Shown here: positions 41,026 through 55,045 of the stretch, in pieces
Layout: every line of letters begins with the position of its first letter
Position numbering within the stretch: the first letter of the stretch is position 1
NCBI GenBank assembly: GCA_034190875.2
Contig: CM067346.1
Span: 46,752,432-46,816,431 of the forward strand
Source: Urechis unicinctus
Lineage: Eukaryota > Annelida > Polychaeta > Xenopneusta > Urechidae
DNA: 64,000 nucleotides
Direction of reading: 5' to 3'
Position numbers and translations under genes: made by a program
Notes under the pieces: model-generated
The model's input: the letters and a program-made list of their open reading frames with translations, nothing else
Told to the model about the DNA's origin: nothing
Database searches by the model: none

Positions 41026-44000
41026 CATTAGAGAGAAAACCCCCAATCAAATTTAAAGCTCCGTTTTTGTTTCGAACATTCAGCTGAGATACCAGCAAGT
41101 TAAGCTACATATCTTGCAACACTGCAGCAGTCGTGTTTCATTTATGAATGTACCCCGTAAGGAGGATCTGCGTGAATGTGTGGATATGAACGCCTTGGTC
41201 ATGTGTTCAATGCATGTGACAGAAGCATTCATTGTGCTGCTCGGACCACCGGAGTTGTAGTTATCATCAATGACAGTAAACAGCCATGGCATTATCATTC
41301 ATGTAGTATCGACACCTAAAGACAAGGCCAAATATATTGCAGAAATCAAAATAATTTCACTGTATGAATAATGCCATTGTAATCTTGTTGTATCAACGTT
41401 GTAAGGCGTCATTCAACTTGTAATTGATAACGGTGGTTCCAATTCTGCGAAAAACAAATGAATTAGGGAGTACAACATGGCCTGCTAAAATAATTGCAAT
41501 AGTATGCTTTGGACGATAGCATCAGTTATGAATAGTGTCAACCAGCATCATATATTATCGAGGCATGAATATCGTTCCATAATGTAATTTATCGTTTTTA
41601 ATCAATATCCGATGACATTCCTGCAATTGTTGACCGATGCTGGTTCAACACAAACATAACTTATGAAACATCTACGTTCAAATCAAAGGGGTAAATAATG
41701 CAGATATATCTTGCCATCAACATAAATATAGATGCCTCGAATAAATAAAAATACTGTATCGCAATATTGTGATACCAATGTTAGATTACTTTGCACTTTG
41801 CACCGAACCTGTTATTGGTGAGATATATGTATGACGTAGTTCAAGGTGTTGAAAACCTGTTTGATTACCTTGTCATGCAAGCCGTCGTGTTTACTCTTTG
41901 TCTCTCTGGCAAGCTCCCATAATCAAAACACATTTCGGGCCTTATTCATGAATTAATGATGGTTTTGTCACTACGGTCATTTATTTGGGGTATTGCGAAT
42001 TGGCATAATGATGTGCCTTCCTCTGGAACAAGCATTGGCTAATTTCTAATAAAGGCAAAACTTAATGGTAAAAATGACTACACTCTATCAGCAAGATTTG
42101 ATGTCTTGCTGTATTCCATGTCATTTATAAGGTTTCGGCTCTTTAGAAATAAACCACTACTAGCGATGAGACGGGAACTGCAACGCAATAGTTGCGTGGC
42201 TTCTCCTTTCAATGAATTGGGTTTTTGAATACTCGGCATAATGAGGACCCGCTTTACTTGAATGTACCCTTCAGCGATAAGGGCTATAAACATACGCTGA
42301 CGTCACGCTGTATGTATTGTGCGCTACAATGAACCTTGACCTTTGCTTTGCCTATAACAGTTACTTATGTGGTTGTAAGCCTGGTTTAAGCCAATGCTGT
42401 CTGAAGACGTAGGGCTTTATACGGCCATCGTTCGGTTATGCGTATGACTTACAGATGAATAATCTTATTAACTGATCGCTCTGACTGATTGTGAGCACTG
42501 ACTGATCCAACACACCTTCACTTCAAGATACTTATATTGCTTTCTCTATTATGATAAAGAGTACGTGGTGAATGTCAATTATTAGAGTAGTTTAAACGTG
42601 ACACACGATTTTGATTCCAAGTTATGTGCCAGGTTTCTAACACAAATAAAAATTCACGAGCTATCACACTAGATGAAGCTAAAATGTACCTTGATTGTTG
42701 CGGATACCAAACCATTATTATAATTGCCCAAATCAGTTCTGATTCACCCTGTGATAGGTTCGATGATCGCATTCTACCTCTCTACATTGTATTGCCCGCT
42801 TAATTGGTTATCAAATGAGCCACTGCGGCATAAGAACACGCTTCATTTTGAAGTCGACAGCTCTTGACGTCGGATTGAATGAATCCACGGGGGGTTCAAT
42901 GGAATATATCCATGGTCTGACACCGGATAAAACAACTTGAGCTAAAATACAATGTTTTTGATTCTTTGTCATTGTTCAACTAACCCATGCCACGTTATTA
43001 TGGAATTACTATAACTACTATGCGTTACAATTGCATAGGATTTGGTAGAATCGTGATCTATATTACAGCACCATTCAAACGCTGACATCCCAATACACGA
43101 TTAAACCTTAAATGAGTTAAATATGAACAATTACAATTGGTTTTGCTTGTAAGCTCCCTACAAAGATTGTACTCGCTTTGGATCAATAACGGACAACTGA
43201 ATTTGATAATGATCGATTACAACTTTGCTATGCTTTTCTCCGATCGCAGTGTGCACTATTGAATTTACCGCAAAGTTTGAGCGAAAATCAATCTGTTTAT
43301 TATATTTTTCTAAATGATCTGCTTGTTGTCGTTGATGCGAACGTGAAAATCTGTCGTTAACCCTGGAAAATTATAGAGTAAATTAAGCAGAGTATGCGAA
43401 TTGTGAAGCGTTAAAATTGATTCATGACCCAAATCAGAAGATACATGACATCGAAAGTCACGATACGCGGCTTTTGTAAGATTTCATTGCACAGTTTTAG
43501 CAGTTGGCTTCTTGAGCGATAAAATCGGATCACAATACCACCATGAGGAGCCGAATACAGTAGCCTTGTTTTGTGGCCGTCGTTGGGGTAGCTTTTACCC
43601 TTAGAGAGTTGACGGTAGATGATATCGCTCAGAATTTCAAATAAGACCACTGATCTGCCTAGATTTCTTATGTTCCTCTACATTGAATACCAAGGATTAG
43701 TTTTTTTCACCAATTTCAGAGTTTGCAGTCCGAGAAGGATACAAGTGGACCATTGCGTCTTTTGTGCTGCACAAAATGTTTATTGACATGTTTTGATTAT
43801 ACACTTCATAAACCTGAGGACCAAAGCAAATTCCAAAGCCAAAGTTTTGATAGACATTATACCTATTGTTGTAATGTTCGTGCAATGTTATTCACCCGAA
43901 CGATCATTGTAAGACGGTTTAAGTGAACGCGTAGGATTAGGTATTAGGTATGGAGTGTCTGTGACGTTTTATTATGATATCATGGCTCTTGGATCACATA

Positions 44001-44350
44001 CTTTAATAAATGCAGATCTCTCAGCATGGCTGATTAAGTTATGCAATATCACCGCTACTGATACCAAAGGTCATAGAATACGAATGATGTGTTTTCTACG
44101 ATGAGCATTTTTCACATACAGTAGCTATCTTAAGCTGAGTATGTGAGCGCTGCGAATTTGTAGCCTTAGTCACTGAGGCACAGAAAATGCGATGGAAATT
44201 TAAATAAACATCCTAGGTGCTGAAAAAAATACTATCAACAACATATAGGTCAAATACGTCATGGAAAATAGATTGCAAGTCTGTTAATAAACTGTATCAA
44301 TATAAGTAACATATCTTTTTTTCAATTTTCTGTCACGCAAACGAAATAAT

Positions 44351-47300
44351 TGCGAACATCTCATCAGAAAACTCTAGGATTCCCTATGCGTTTTGTCTGG
44401 ATAACGACACGTTTTGTAATATTGTGGTCGGCAGCTGAGAGAGGAAAATTGAATTATCAGACATCATGTATTGGTAAACAAGATATAGCAGATGGAAATT
44501 TAGCATCACAACAACTGCAGTATATGGTGGGGATTAATCGTGGTTTATCAATTGCACTGTTTGTGCTTATGTATGAGATGACAAATGCTATTGTTAAACA
44601 GGGAGAATTCCACAAGCCATCAAAGCATTCTTTATAACACATAATACCACAACTGATATAAGCTTGGTTAAGTCCCAACCCCCTCAAGACAGGTCCCTTT
44701 AAGTCGTTCTTCTGATCGTGACCGGACAGTTGTGTGTGGCCGTGATGTACTGGTTTACTGCTTAGCCTTTCGACCCACGCAATCCCTAGTAGTGACAATC
44801 TGACTGGGTACTCGTGATGTGGATGATCACGTAAATTGGCGGTCCCATCTCTGAAAGGGAAAGTAAAATATCCTCAGAGGACGACGTGGTCCCAACCAGT
44901 GACCACCCTCAGCGTTACAAACGCACATACACACACTGCAAGCCGTCATAGCCTAGATGCTTAAACGAAATGTGATGCACACACGCACACACGCACACAC
45001 ACGCACACAAATAAACATATACACATAGACCAGTGTGTTTAATACTCTGTCTCGTGTAGGTCATCGGTCACTAATTACATTAACCTTCAATGCCACATTG
45101 GGCGTAAATTCCCCCCCCCTCCCCCCCTCCCCCCCCCCCCCCCCTTGGAATGATTTTTACAGAATCCATCAAGAAACATAATTGGTACCTTAATCGCCCG
45201 CTGTTTTTGAGCTTGCAGACCATTATTGTAATCCGTTTGCTAAACTGTGTTCTCCTGGTATTAGTAGCATCAGTGGCATCAGACCGATGCAACTGTGAAC
45301 ATGACGTGCGTATAGAATGGTGCATTTTATACTAAATCAATGACTACCTTTGTACAGCTCCTATAAACGACTTGCGAAATCGATACTGCAAAATCGTGAC
45401 CAGAATCCACGATAACTCCTTTAAGGATGATGTTTTGATAGTACGGGCTTTGATACAAATGTGATCTATAGTCCATATATATATTTCAATAAATAGCTTG
45501 ACTGTTGATGTAAACCAGAGAAATCCGCGAGCGGGATGCTCACAATCGATTTCCAAGCGAGAACATTGCTATCTTTAAAATAGTGTAATCTGATAATGCA
45601 AGGTATGTTCCTAAATATTGTTCGCAATCGATTAATTATTTTCCGGTGCTGGGGTTAGAATAGCGCCTCTCCTAACAACGCAATAATGGTTTATCTATGC
45701 TGAACTAAAGAAAATGTAACTGCATTAAATATTTAACCATTTACTACTTTTTGTGCGTATAAAAGACGATGTTAGACGCATGCAATATATATGAGGCTTG
45801 TTAAGCTATCCTCCCTATTAAGGTGGTATATATCGCACAAGTACGTTAATTAATATAAAAAATAATTAGTTAGATATTAGCATTTACTATACATCGATCT
45901 CGAAACAAGAAATATCACCGAATATTACATTATATAACATTTCCCGACGTTGTTTTGGAGAAGTTAGTCACATGCTTACGTGAAACAGGAAAATGAAAAT
46001 GATATTTTGAAGCTGCTTCCGTTTGGGTGCATTTGTAGCTTTATAAGTTGTTGAGATCTAAGACGCGTCGGTAGCATTAGCTTATGCGGGACCACGGACA
46101 CGATATACATAACAAACGGTGAATTTAATGCTACAAGAGGCTACTTACGCGTAGCTACAGCAGGCTTTTTAGTCTGACTAAACATTAAATTCGTGATGTG
46201 AATCCAACATTTTGTTCAGAGATGTCATATTCATAATAATCAGGTGGGATTTTTTTCGGTAAAATTTATTAATCCGTGATAGATCATTCCAAGCTGCAGC
46301 ATGTTATATGGTTTTAGGGATCTGGGGCGACTGTCTAGATGTACTTACTCTTTGATGTTTGCACATGGTTAGCGATACAAATCCCGAATAGCCCTCGCTA
46401 TCTTTTGTGATTACTGCATCCATTTCAATTCCGCCAAATCCCTCCAGTCTCTATGAAACAGGGACGGCATACACATTGCTTTGTCTATCAGTCATCTGTG
46501 AGGGTTATACAACAGCAGAAGCATTTTTTTCATGTAGATAAATGATGTCGGTGAAAAATAACTATCCTTCACCTCGGGCAATCCTGAAATCCTTTATTCT
46601 TTGGAATTAAGGCAACTGCTGCAAATATGCTCAACGAGACAGCGACCTTATATATAGTCATTCAGTTATTCACTAACATGGATTATAAATAGTTTATAAA
46701 GTCCTCCCTCATTAGAAAGAAAACCCCCAATCAAATTTAAAGCTCCGTTTTTGTTTCGAACATTCAGCTGAGATACCAGCAAGTTAAGCTACATATCTTG
46801 CAACACTGCAGCAGTCGTGTTTCATTTATTAATGTACCCCGTAAGGAGGATCTGCGTGAATGTGAACGCCTTGGTCATGTTTTCAATGCATGCGACAAAA
46901 GCATTCATTGTGCTGCTCGGACCACCGGAGTTCTAGTTATCATCAATGAGAGTAAACAGCCATGGCATTATCATTCATGTAGTATCGACACCTAAAGACA
47001 AGTCCAAATATATTGCAGAAATCAAAATAATTTCACTGTATGAATAATGCCATTGTAATCTTGTTGTATCAACGTTTTAGGGAGTCATTCTACTTGTAAT
47101 TGATAACGGTGGTTCCAATTCTGCGAAAAACAAATGAATTAGGGAGTACAACATGGCCTGCTAAAATAATTGCAATAGTATGCTTTGGACGATATCATCA
47201 TTTATGAATAGTGTCAACCAGCATCATATTATTGAGGCATGAATATCGTTCCATAATGTAATTTATCGTTTTTAATCAATATCCGATGACATTCCTGCAA

Positions 47301-49717
47301 TTGTTGACCGATGCTGGTTCAACACAAACATAACTTATGAAACATCTACGTTCAAATCAAAGGGGTAAATAATGCAGATATATCTTGCCATCAACATAAA
47401 TATAGATGCCTCGAATAAATAAAAATACTGTATCGCAATATTGTGATACCAATGTTAGATTACCGAACCTGTAATTGGTGAGATATATGTATGACGTAGT
47501 TCAAGGTGTTGAAAACCTGTTTGATTACCTTGTCATGCAAGCCGTCGTGCTTACTCTTTGTCTCTCTGGCAAGCTCCCATAACCAAAACACATTTCGGGC
47601 CTTATTCATGAATTAATGATGGTTTTGTCACTACGGTCATTTATTTGGGGTATTGCGAATTGGCATAATGATGTGCCTTCCTCTGGAACAAGCATTGGCT
47701 TATTTCCTTGACCTATGCTTTGCCTATAACAGTTACTTATGTGGTTGTAAGCCTGGTTTAAGCGAATGCTGTCTGAAGACGTAGGGCTTTATACGGCCAT
47801 CGTTCGGTTATGCGTATGACTTACAGATGAATAATCTAATTAACTGATCGCTCTGACTGATTGTGAGCACTGACTGATCCAACACACCTTCACACTTCAA
47901 GATACTTATATTGCTTTCTCTATTATGATAAAGAGTACGTGGTGAATGTCAATTATTAGAGTAGTTTAAACGTGACACACGATTTTGATTCCAAGTTATG
48001 TGCCAGATCTCTAACACAAATAAAAAGTCACGAGCTACCACACTAGATGAAGCTAAAATGTACCTTGATTGTTGCGGATACCAAACCATTATTATAATTG
48101 CCCAAATCAGTTCTGATTCACCCTGTGATAGGTTCGATGATCGCATTCTACCTCTCTACATTGTATTGCCCGCTTGACTGGTTATCAAATGAGCCACTGC
48201 GGCATAAGAACACGCTTCATTTTGAAGTCGACAGCTCTTGACGTCGGATTGAATGAATCCACGGGGGGTTCAATGGAATATATCCATGGTCTGACACCGG
48301 ATAAAACAACTTGAGCTAAAATACAATGTTTTTGATTCTTTGTCATTGTTCAACTAACCCATGTCACGTTATTATGGAATTACTATAACTACTATGTGTT
48401 ACAATTGCATAGGATATGGTAGAATCGTGAGCTATATTACAGCACCATTCAAACGCTGACATCCCAATACACGATTAAACCTTAAATGAGTTAAATATGA
48501 ACAATTACAATTGGTTTTGCTTGTAAGCTCCCTACAAAGATTGTACTCGGTTTGGATCGATAACGGACAACTGAATTTGATAATGATCGATTACAACTTT
48601 GCTATGCTTTTCTCCGGTCGCAGTGTGCACTATTGAATTTACCGCAAAGTTTGAGCGAAAATCAATCTGTTTATTATTTTTTTCTAAATGATCTGCTTGT
48701 TGTCGTTGATGCGAACGTGAAAATCTGTCGTTAACCCTGGAAAATTATGGAGAAAATTAAGCAGAGTATGCGAATTGTGAAGCGTTAAAATTGATTCATG
48801 ACCCAAATCAGAAGATACATGACATCGAAAGTCACGATACGCGGCTTTTGTAAGATTTCATTGCACAGTTTTAGCAGTTGGCTTCTTGAGCGATAAAATC
48901 GGATCACAATACCACCATGAGAAGCCGAAGACAGTAGCCTTGTTTTGTGGCCGTCGTTGGGGTAGCTTTTACCCTTAGAGAGTTGACGGTAGATGATATT
49001 GCTTAGAATTTCAAATAAGACCACTGATGTGCCTAGATTTCTTATGTTCTCTACATTGAATACCAAGGATTAGTTTTCACCAATTTCAGAGTTTGAAGTC
49101 CGAGAAGGATACAAGTGAACCATTGTGTCTTTTGTGCTGCACGAAATGTTTTTTGACATGTTTTGATTATACACTTCATAAACCTGAGGACCAAAGCAAA
49201 TTCCAAAGCCAAAGTTTTGATAGACATTATACCTATTGTTGTAATGTTCGTGCAATGTTATTCACCCGAACGTTCATTGTAAGACGGTTTAAGTGAACGC
49301 GTAGGATTAGGTATTAGGTATGGAGTGTCTGTGACGTTTTATTATGATATCATGGCTCTTGGATGACATACTTCAATAAATGCAGATCCCTCGGCATGGC
49401 TGACTAAGTTATGCAATATCACCGCTTCTGATGGTTGCATAGACCAAAGGTCATAGAATACGAATGATGTGTTTTCTACGATGAGCATTTGTCACATACA
49501 GTAGTTATCTTAAGCTGAGTATGTGAGCGCTGCGAATTTGTAGCCTTAGTCACTGAGGCACAGAAAATGCGATGGAAATTTAAATCAACATTCTAGGTGC
49601 TGAAAAAAATACTATCAACAACATATAGGTCAAATACGTCATGGAAAATAGATGGCAAGTCTGTTAATAAACTGTATCAATATAAGTAACAATTTTCTGT
49701 CACGGCGACGAAATAAT
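44351..49717 (+). repeat. Young tandem array, unit 2 (5,367 bp)
   Basis: This unit starts with the same TGCGAACATCTCATCAG as unit 1, preceded by ACGAAATAAT. It lacks the two blocks described for unit 1 and shares almost all other differences with unit 3, which makes them sisters. It has a private expansion of a C-rich tract at 45,110-45,144, where the other units have short C-runs. No functional gene is seen. Confidence 0.95.
45110..45144. repeat. Poly-C expansion in unit 2
   Basis: About 35 bases of C with two T interruptions. Unit 1 has CCCTCCCCCTC- and CCCCCACCCC-type runs at 38,456-38,493, and unit 3 has about 10 C at 50,451-50,461. Such tracts can form quadruplex or i-motif structures and are prone to copying and assembly errors. 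Confidence 0.85.
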
Positions 49718-52700
49718 TGCGAACATCTCATCAGAAAACTCTAGAATTCCCTATGCGTTTTGTCTGGATAACGACACGTTTTGTAATATTGTGGTCGGCA
49801 GCTGAGAGAGGAAAATTGAATTATCAGAATTCATGTATTGGTAAACAAGATATAGCAGATGGAAATTTAGCATCACAACAACTGCAGTATATGGTGGGGA
49901 TTAATCGTGGTTTATCAATTGCACTGTTTGTGCTTATGTATGAGATGACAAATGCTATTGTTAAACAGGGAGAATTCCACAAGCCAACAAAGCATTCTTT
50001 ATAACACATAATACCACATAGTCCCAACCCCCTCAAGACAGGTCGTTCTTCTGATCGTGACCGGACAGTTGTGTGTGGCCGTGATGTACTGGTTTACTGC
50101 TTCGCCTTTCGACCCACGCAATCCCTAGTAGTGACAACCTGACTGGGTACTCGTGATGTGGATGATCACGTAAATTGGCGGTCCCATCTCTGAAAGGGAA
50201 AGTAAAATATCCTCAGAGGACGACGTGGTCCCAACCAGTGACCACCCTCAGCGTTACAAACACACATACACACACTGCAAGCCGTCATAGCCTAGATGCT
50301 TAAAAGAAATGTGATGGACACACGCACACACGCACACACACGCACACAAATAAACATATACACATAGACCAGTGTGTTTAATACTCTGTCTCGTGTAGGT
50401 CATCGGTCACTAATTACATTAACCTTCAATGCCACATTGGGCGTAAATATTCCCCCCCCCCACTTGGAATGATTTTAGAGAATCCATCAAGAAACATAAT
50501 TGGTACCTTAATCGCCCGATGTTTTTGAGCTTGCAGACCATTATTGTAATCCGTTTGCTAAACTGTGTTCTCCTGGTATTAGTAGCATCAGTGGCATCAG
50601 ACCGATGCAACTGTGAACATGACTTGCGTATAGAATGGTGCATTTTATACTAAATCAATGGCTACCTTTGTACAGCTCCTATAAACGACTTGCGAAATCG
50701 ATACTGCAAAATCGTGACCAGAATCCAGGATAACTCCTTTAAGGATGATGTTTTGATAGTACAGGCTTTGATACAAATGTGATCTATAGTCCATATATAT
50801 TTCAATAAATAGCTTGACTGTTGATGTAAACCAGAGAAATCCGCGAGCGGGATGCTCACAATCGATTTCCAAGCGAGAACATTACTATCTTTAAAATAGT
50901 GTAATCTGATAATGCAAGGTATGTTCCTAAATATTGTTCGCAATCGATTAATTATTTTCCGGTGCTGGGGTTAGAATAGCGCCTCTCCTATAAACGCAAT
51001 AATGGTTTATCTGTGCTGAACTAAAGAAAATGTAACTGCATTTAATATTTAACCATTTACTACTTTTTGTGCGTATAAAAGACGATGTTAGACGCATGCA
51101 ATATATTTGAGGCTTGTTAAGATATCCTCCCTATTACGGTGGTATATATCGCACAAGTACGTTAATTAATATAAAGAATAATTAGTTAGATATTAGCATT
51201 TACTATACATCGATCTCGAAACAAGAAATATCACCGAATATTACATTATATAACATTTCCCGACGTTGTTTTGGAGAAGTTAGTCACATGCTTACGTGAA
51301 ACAGAAAAATGAAAATGATATTTTGAAGAAGCTGCTTCCGTTTGGGTGCATTTGTAGCTTTATAAGTTGTTGAGATCTAAGACGCGTCGGTAGCATTAGC
51401 TTATGCGGGACCACGGACACGATATACATAACAAACGGTGAATTTAATGCTACAAGAGGCTACTTACGCGTAGCTACAGCAGGCTTTTTAGTCTGACTAA
51501 ACATTAAATTCGTGATGTGAATCCAACATTTTGTTCAGAGATGTCATATTCATAATAATCAGGTGGGATTTTTTTCGGTAAAATTTATTAATCCGTGATA
51601 GATCATTCCAAGCTGCAGCATGTTATATGGTTTTAGGGTTGTGGGGCGACTGTCTAGATGTACTTACTCTTTGATGTTTGCACATGGTTAGCGATACAAA
51701 TCCCGAATAGCCCTCGCTATCTTTTGTGATTACTGCATCCATTTCAATTCCGCCAAATCCCGCCAGTCTCTATGAAACAGGGACGGCATACACATTGCTT
51801 TGTCTATCAGTCATCTGTGAGGGTTATACAACAGCAGAAGCATTTTTTCATGTAGATAAATGATGTCGGTAAAAAATAACTATCATTCACCTCGGGCAAT
51901 CCTGAAATCCTTTATTCTTTGGAATTAAGGCAACTGCTGCAAATATGCTCAACGAGACAGCGACCTTATATATAGTCATTCAGTTATTCACTAACATGGA
52001 TTATAAATAGTTTATAAAGTCCTCCCTCATTAGAAAGAAAACCCCCAATCAAATTTAAAGCTCCGTTTTTGTTTCGAACATTCAGCTGAGATACCAGCAA
52101 GTTAAGCTACATATCTTGCAACACTGCAGCAGTCGTGTTTCATTTATTAATGTACCCCGTAAGGAGGATCTGCGTGAATGTGAACGCCTTGGTCATGTTT
52201 TCAATGCATGCGACAAAAGCATTCATTGTGCTGCTCGGACCACCGGAGTTCTAGTTATCATCAATGAGAGTAAACAGCCATGGCATTATCATTCATGTAG
52301 TATCGACACCTAAAGACAAGTCCAAATATATTGCAGAAATCAAAATAATTTCACTGTATGAATAATGCCATTGTAATCTTGTTGTATCAACGTTTTAGGG
52401 AGTCATTCTACTTGTAATTGATAACGGTGGTTCCAATTCTGCGAAAAACAAATGAATTAGGGAGTACAACATGGCCTGCTAAAATAATTGCAATAGTATG
52501 CTTTGGACGATATCATCATTTATGAATAGTGTCAACCAGCATCATATTATTGAGGCATGAATATCGTTCCATAATGTAATTTATCGTTTTTAATCAATAT
52601 CCGATGACATTCCTGCAATTGTTGACCGATGCTGGTTCAACACAAACATAACTTATGAAACATCTACGTTCAAATCAAAGGGGTAAATAATGCAGATATA

Positions 52701-55045
52701 TCTTGCCATCAACATAAATATAGATGCCTCGAATAAATAAAAATACTGTATCGCAATATTGTGATACCAATGTTAGATTACCGAACCTGTAATTGGTGAG
52801 ATATATGTATGACGTAGTTCAAGGTGTTGAAAACCTGTTTGATTACCTTGTCATGCAAGCCGTCGTGCTTACTCTTTGTCTCTCTGGCAAGCTCCCATAA
52901 CCAAAACACATTTCGGGCCTTATTCATGAATTAATGATGGTTTTGTCACTACGTCATTTATTTGGGGTATTGCGAATTGGCATAATGATGTGCCTTCCTC
53001 TGGAACAAGCATTGGCTTATTTCCTTGACCTATGCTTTGCCTATAACAGTTACTTATGTGGTTGTAAGCCTGGTTTAAGCGAATGCTGTCTGAAGACGTA
53101 GGGCTTTATACGGCCATCGTTCGGTTATGCGTATGACTTACAGATGAATAATCTAATTAACTGATCGCTCTGACTGATTGTGAGCACTGACTGATCCAAC
53201 ACACCTTCACTTCAAGATACTTATATTGCTTTCTCTATTATGATAAAGAGTACGTGGTGAATGTCAATTATTAGAGTAGTTTAAACGTGACACACGATTT
53301 TGATTCCAAGTTATGTGCCAGATTTCTAACACAAATAAAAAGTCACGAGCTATCACACTAGATGAAGCTAAAATGTACCTTGATTGTTGCGGATACCAAA
53401 CCATTATTATAATTGCCCAAATCAGTTCTGATTCACCCTGTGATAGGTTCGATGATCGCATTCTACCTCTCTACATTGTATTGCCCGCTTGATTGGTTAT
53501 CAAATGAGCCACTGCAGCATAAGAAACACGCTTCATTTTGAAGTCGACAGCTCTTGACGTCGGATTGAATGAATCCACGGGGGGTTCAATGGGATATATC
53601 CATCGTCTGACACCGGATAAAACAACTTGAGCTAAAATACAATGTTTTTGATTCTTTGTCATTGTTCAACTAACCCATGTCACGTTATTATGGAATTACT
53701 ATAACTTGTGTTACAATTGCATAGGATATGGTAGAATCGTGAGCTATATTACAACACCATTCAAACGCTGACATCCCAATACACGATTAAACCTTAAATG
53801 AGTTAAATATGAACAATTACAATTGGTTTTGCTTGTAAGCTCCCTACAAAGATTGTACTCGCTTTGGATCAATATGGGACAACTGAATTTGATAATGATC
53901 GATTGCAACTTTGCTATGCTTTTATCCGATCGCAGTGTGCACTATTGAATTTACCGCAAAATTTGAGCGAAAATCAATCTGTTTATTATTTTTTTCTAAA
54001 TGATCTGCTTGTTGTCGTTGATGCGAACGTGAAAATCTGTCGTTAACCCTGGAAAATTATAGAGTAAATTAAGCAGAGTATGCGAATTGTGAAGCGTTAA
54101 AATTGATTCATGACCCAAATCAGAAGATACATGACATCGAAAGTCACGATACGCGGCTTTTGTAAGATTTCATTGCACAGTTTTAGCAGTTGGCTTCTTG
54201 AGCGATAAAATCGGATCACAATACCACCATGAGGAGCCGAAGACAGTAGCCTTGTTTTGTGGCCGTCGTTGAGGTAGCTTTTACCCTTAGAGAGTTGACG
54301 GTAGATGATATCGCTTAGAATTTCAAATAAGACCACTGATCTGCCTAGATTTCTTATGTTCTCTACATTGAATACCAAGGATTAGTTTTCACCAATTTCA
54401 GAGTTTGCAGTCCGAGAAGGATACAAGTGGACCATTGTGTCTTTTGTGCTGCACAAAATGTTTATTGAGATGTTTTGATTATACACTTCATAAACCTGAG
54501 GACCAAAGCAAATTCCAAAGCCAAAGTTTTGATAGACATTATACCTATTGTTGTAATGTTCGTGCAATGTTATTCACCCGAACGTTCATTGTAAGACGGT
54601 TTAAGTGAACGCGTAGGATTAGGTATTAGGTATGGAGTGTCTGTGACGTTTTATTATGATATCATGGCTCTTGTATCACATACTTTAATAAATGCAGATC
54701 TCTCGGCATGGCTGACTAAGTTATGCAATATCACCGCTTCTGATGGCTGCATAGACCAAAGGTCATAGAATACAAATGATGTGTTTTCTACGATGAGCAT
54801 TTTTCACATACAGTAGCTATCTTAAGCTGAGTATGTGAGCGCTGCGAATTTTTAGCCTTAGTCACTGATGCACAGAAAATGCGATGGAAATTTAAATCAA
54901 CATTCTAGGTGCTGAAAAAAATACTATCAACAACATATAGGTCAAATACGTCATGGAAAATAGCTTGCAAGTCTGTTAATAAACTGTATCAATATAAGTA
55001 ACATATCTTTTTTTTTAATTTTCTGTCACGGCGACGAAATAATTG
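49718..55045 (+). repeat. Young tandem array, unit 3 (5,328 bp)
   Basis: This is the last young unit. It ends at the sequence CGACGAAATAATTG, after which the array leaves the repeat (ACGATAAAATT). The same CGACGAAATAATTG precedes unit 3 itself, so the breakpoints are clear to within 2-3 bases (shared TG or TTG). It carries both deletions of unit 2 and small private losses (for example near 50,020 and 53,705). Confidence 0.95.

Larger units (their letters stand above)
37658..44350 (+). repeat. Young tandem array, unit 1 (6,693 bp, ancestral layout)
   Basis: This is the first of three head-to-tail units. The shared start is TGCGAACATCTCATCAG. It is the longest unit because it keeps two blocks missing from units 2 and 3 (40,055-41,025 and about 42,047-42,333). 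It also keeps a 15-base stretch near 41,790 and a near-duplicated AGCCTAGATGCTT stretch near 38,260. Elsewhere it matches the other units over long runs with isolated base changes. A 95-codon open frame at 37,657-37,944 recurs almost unchanged in all units, which is expected from recent duplication. The old copy near 58.5-58.7 kb does not preserve it, so it is not called a gene. Confidence 0.95.

Noticed and set aside
37658..55045. Tandem units as an LTR retrotransposon or satellite array
   Set aside because: No reverse transcriptase, integrase or primer-binding site was seen, and units of 5-7 kb with single breakpoints fit segmental duplication better than a satellite.
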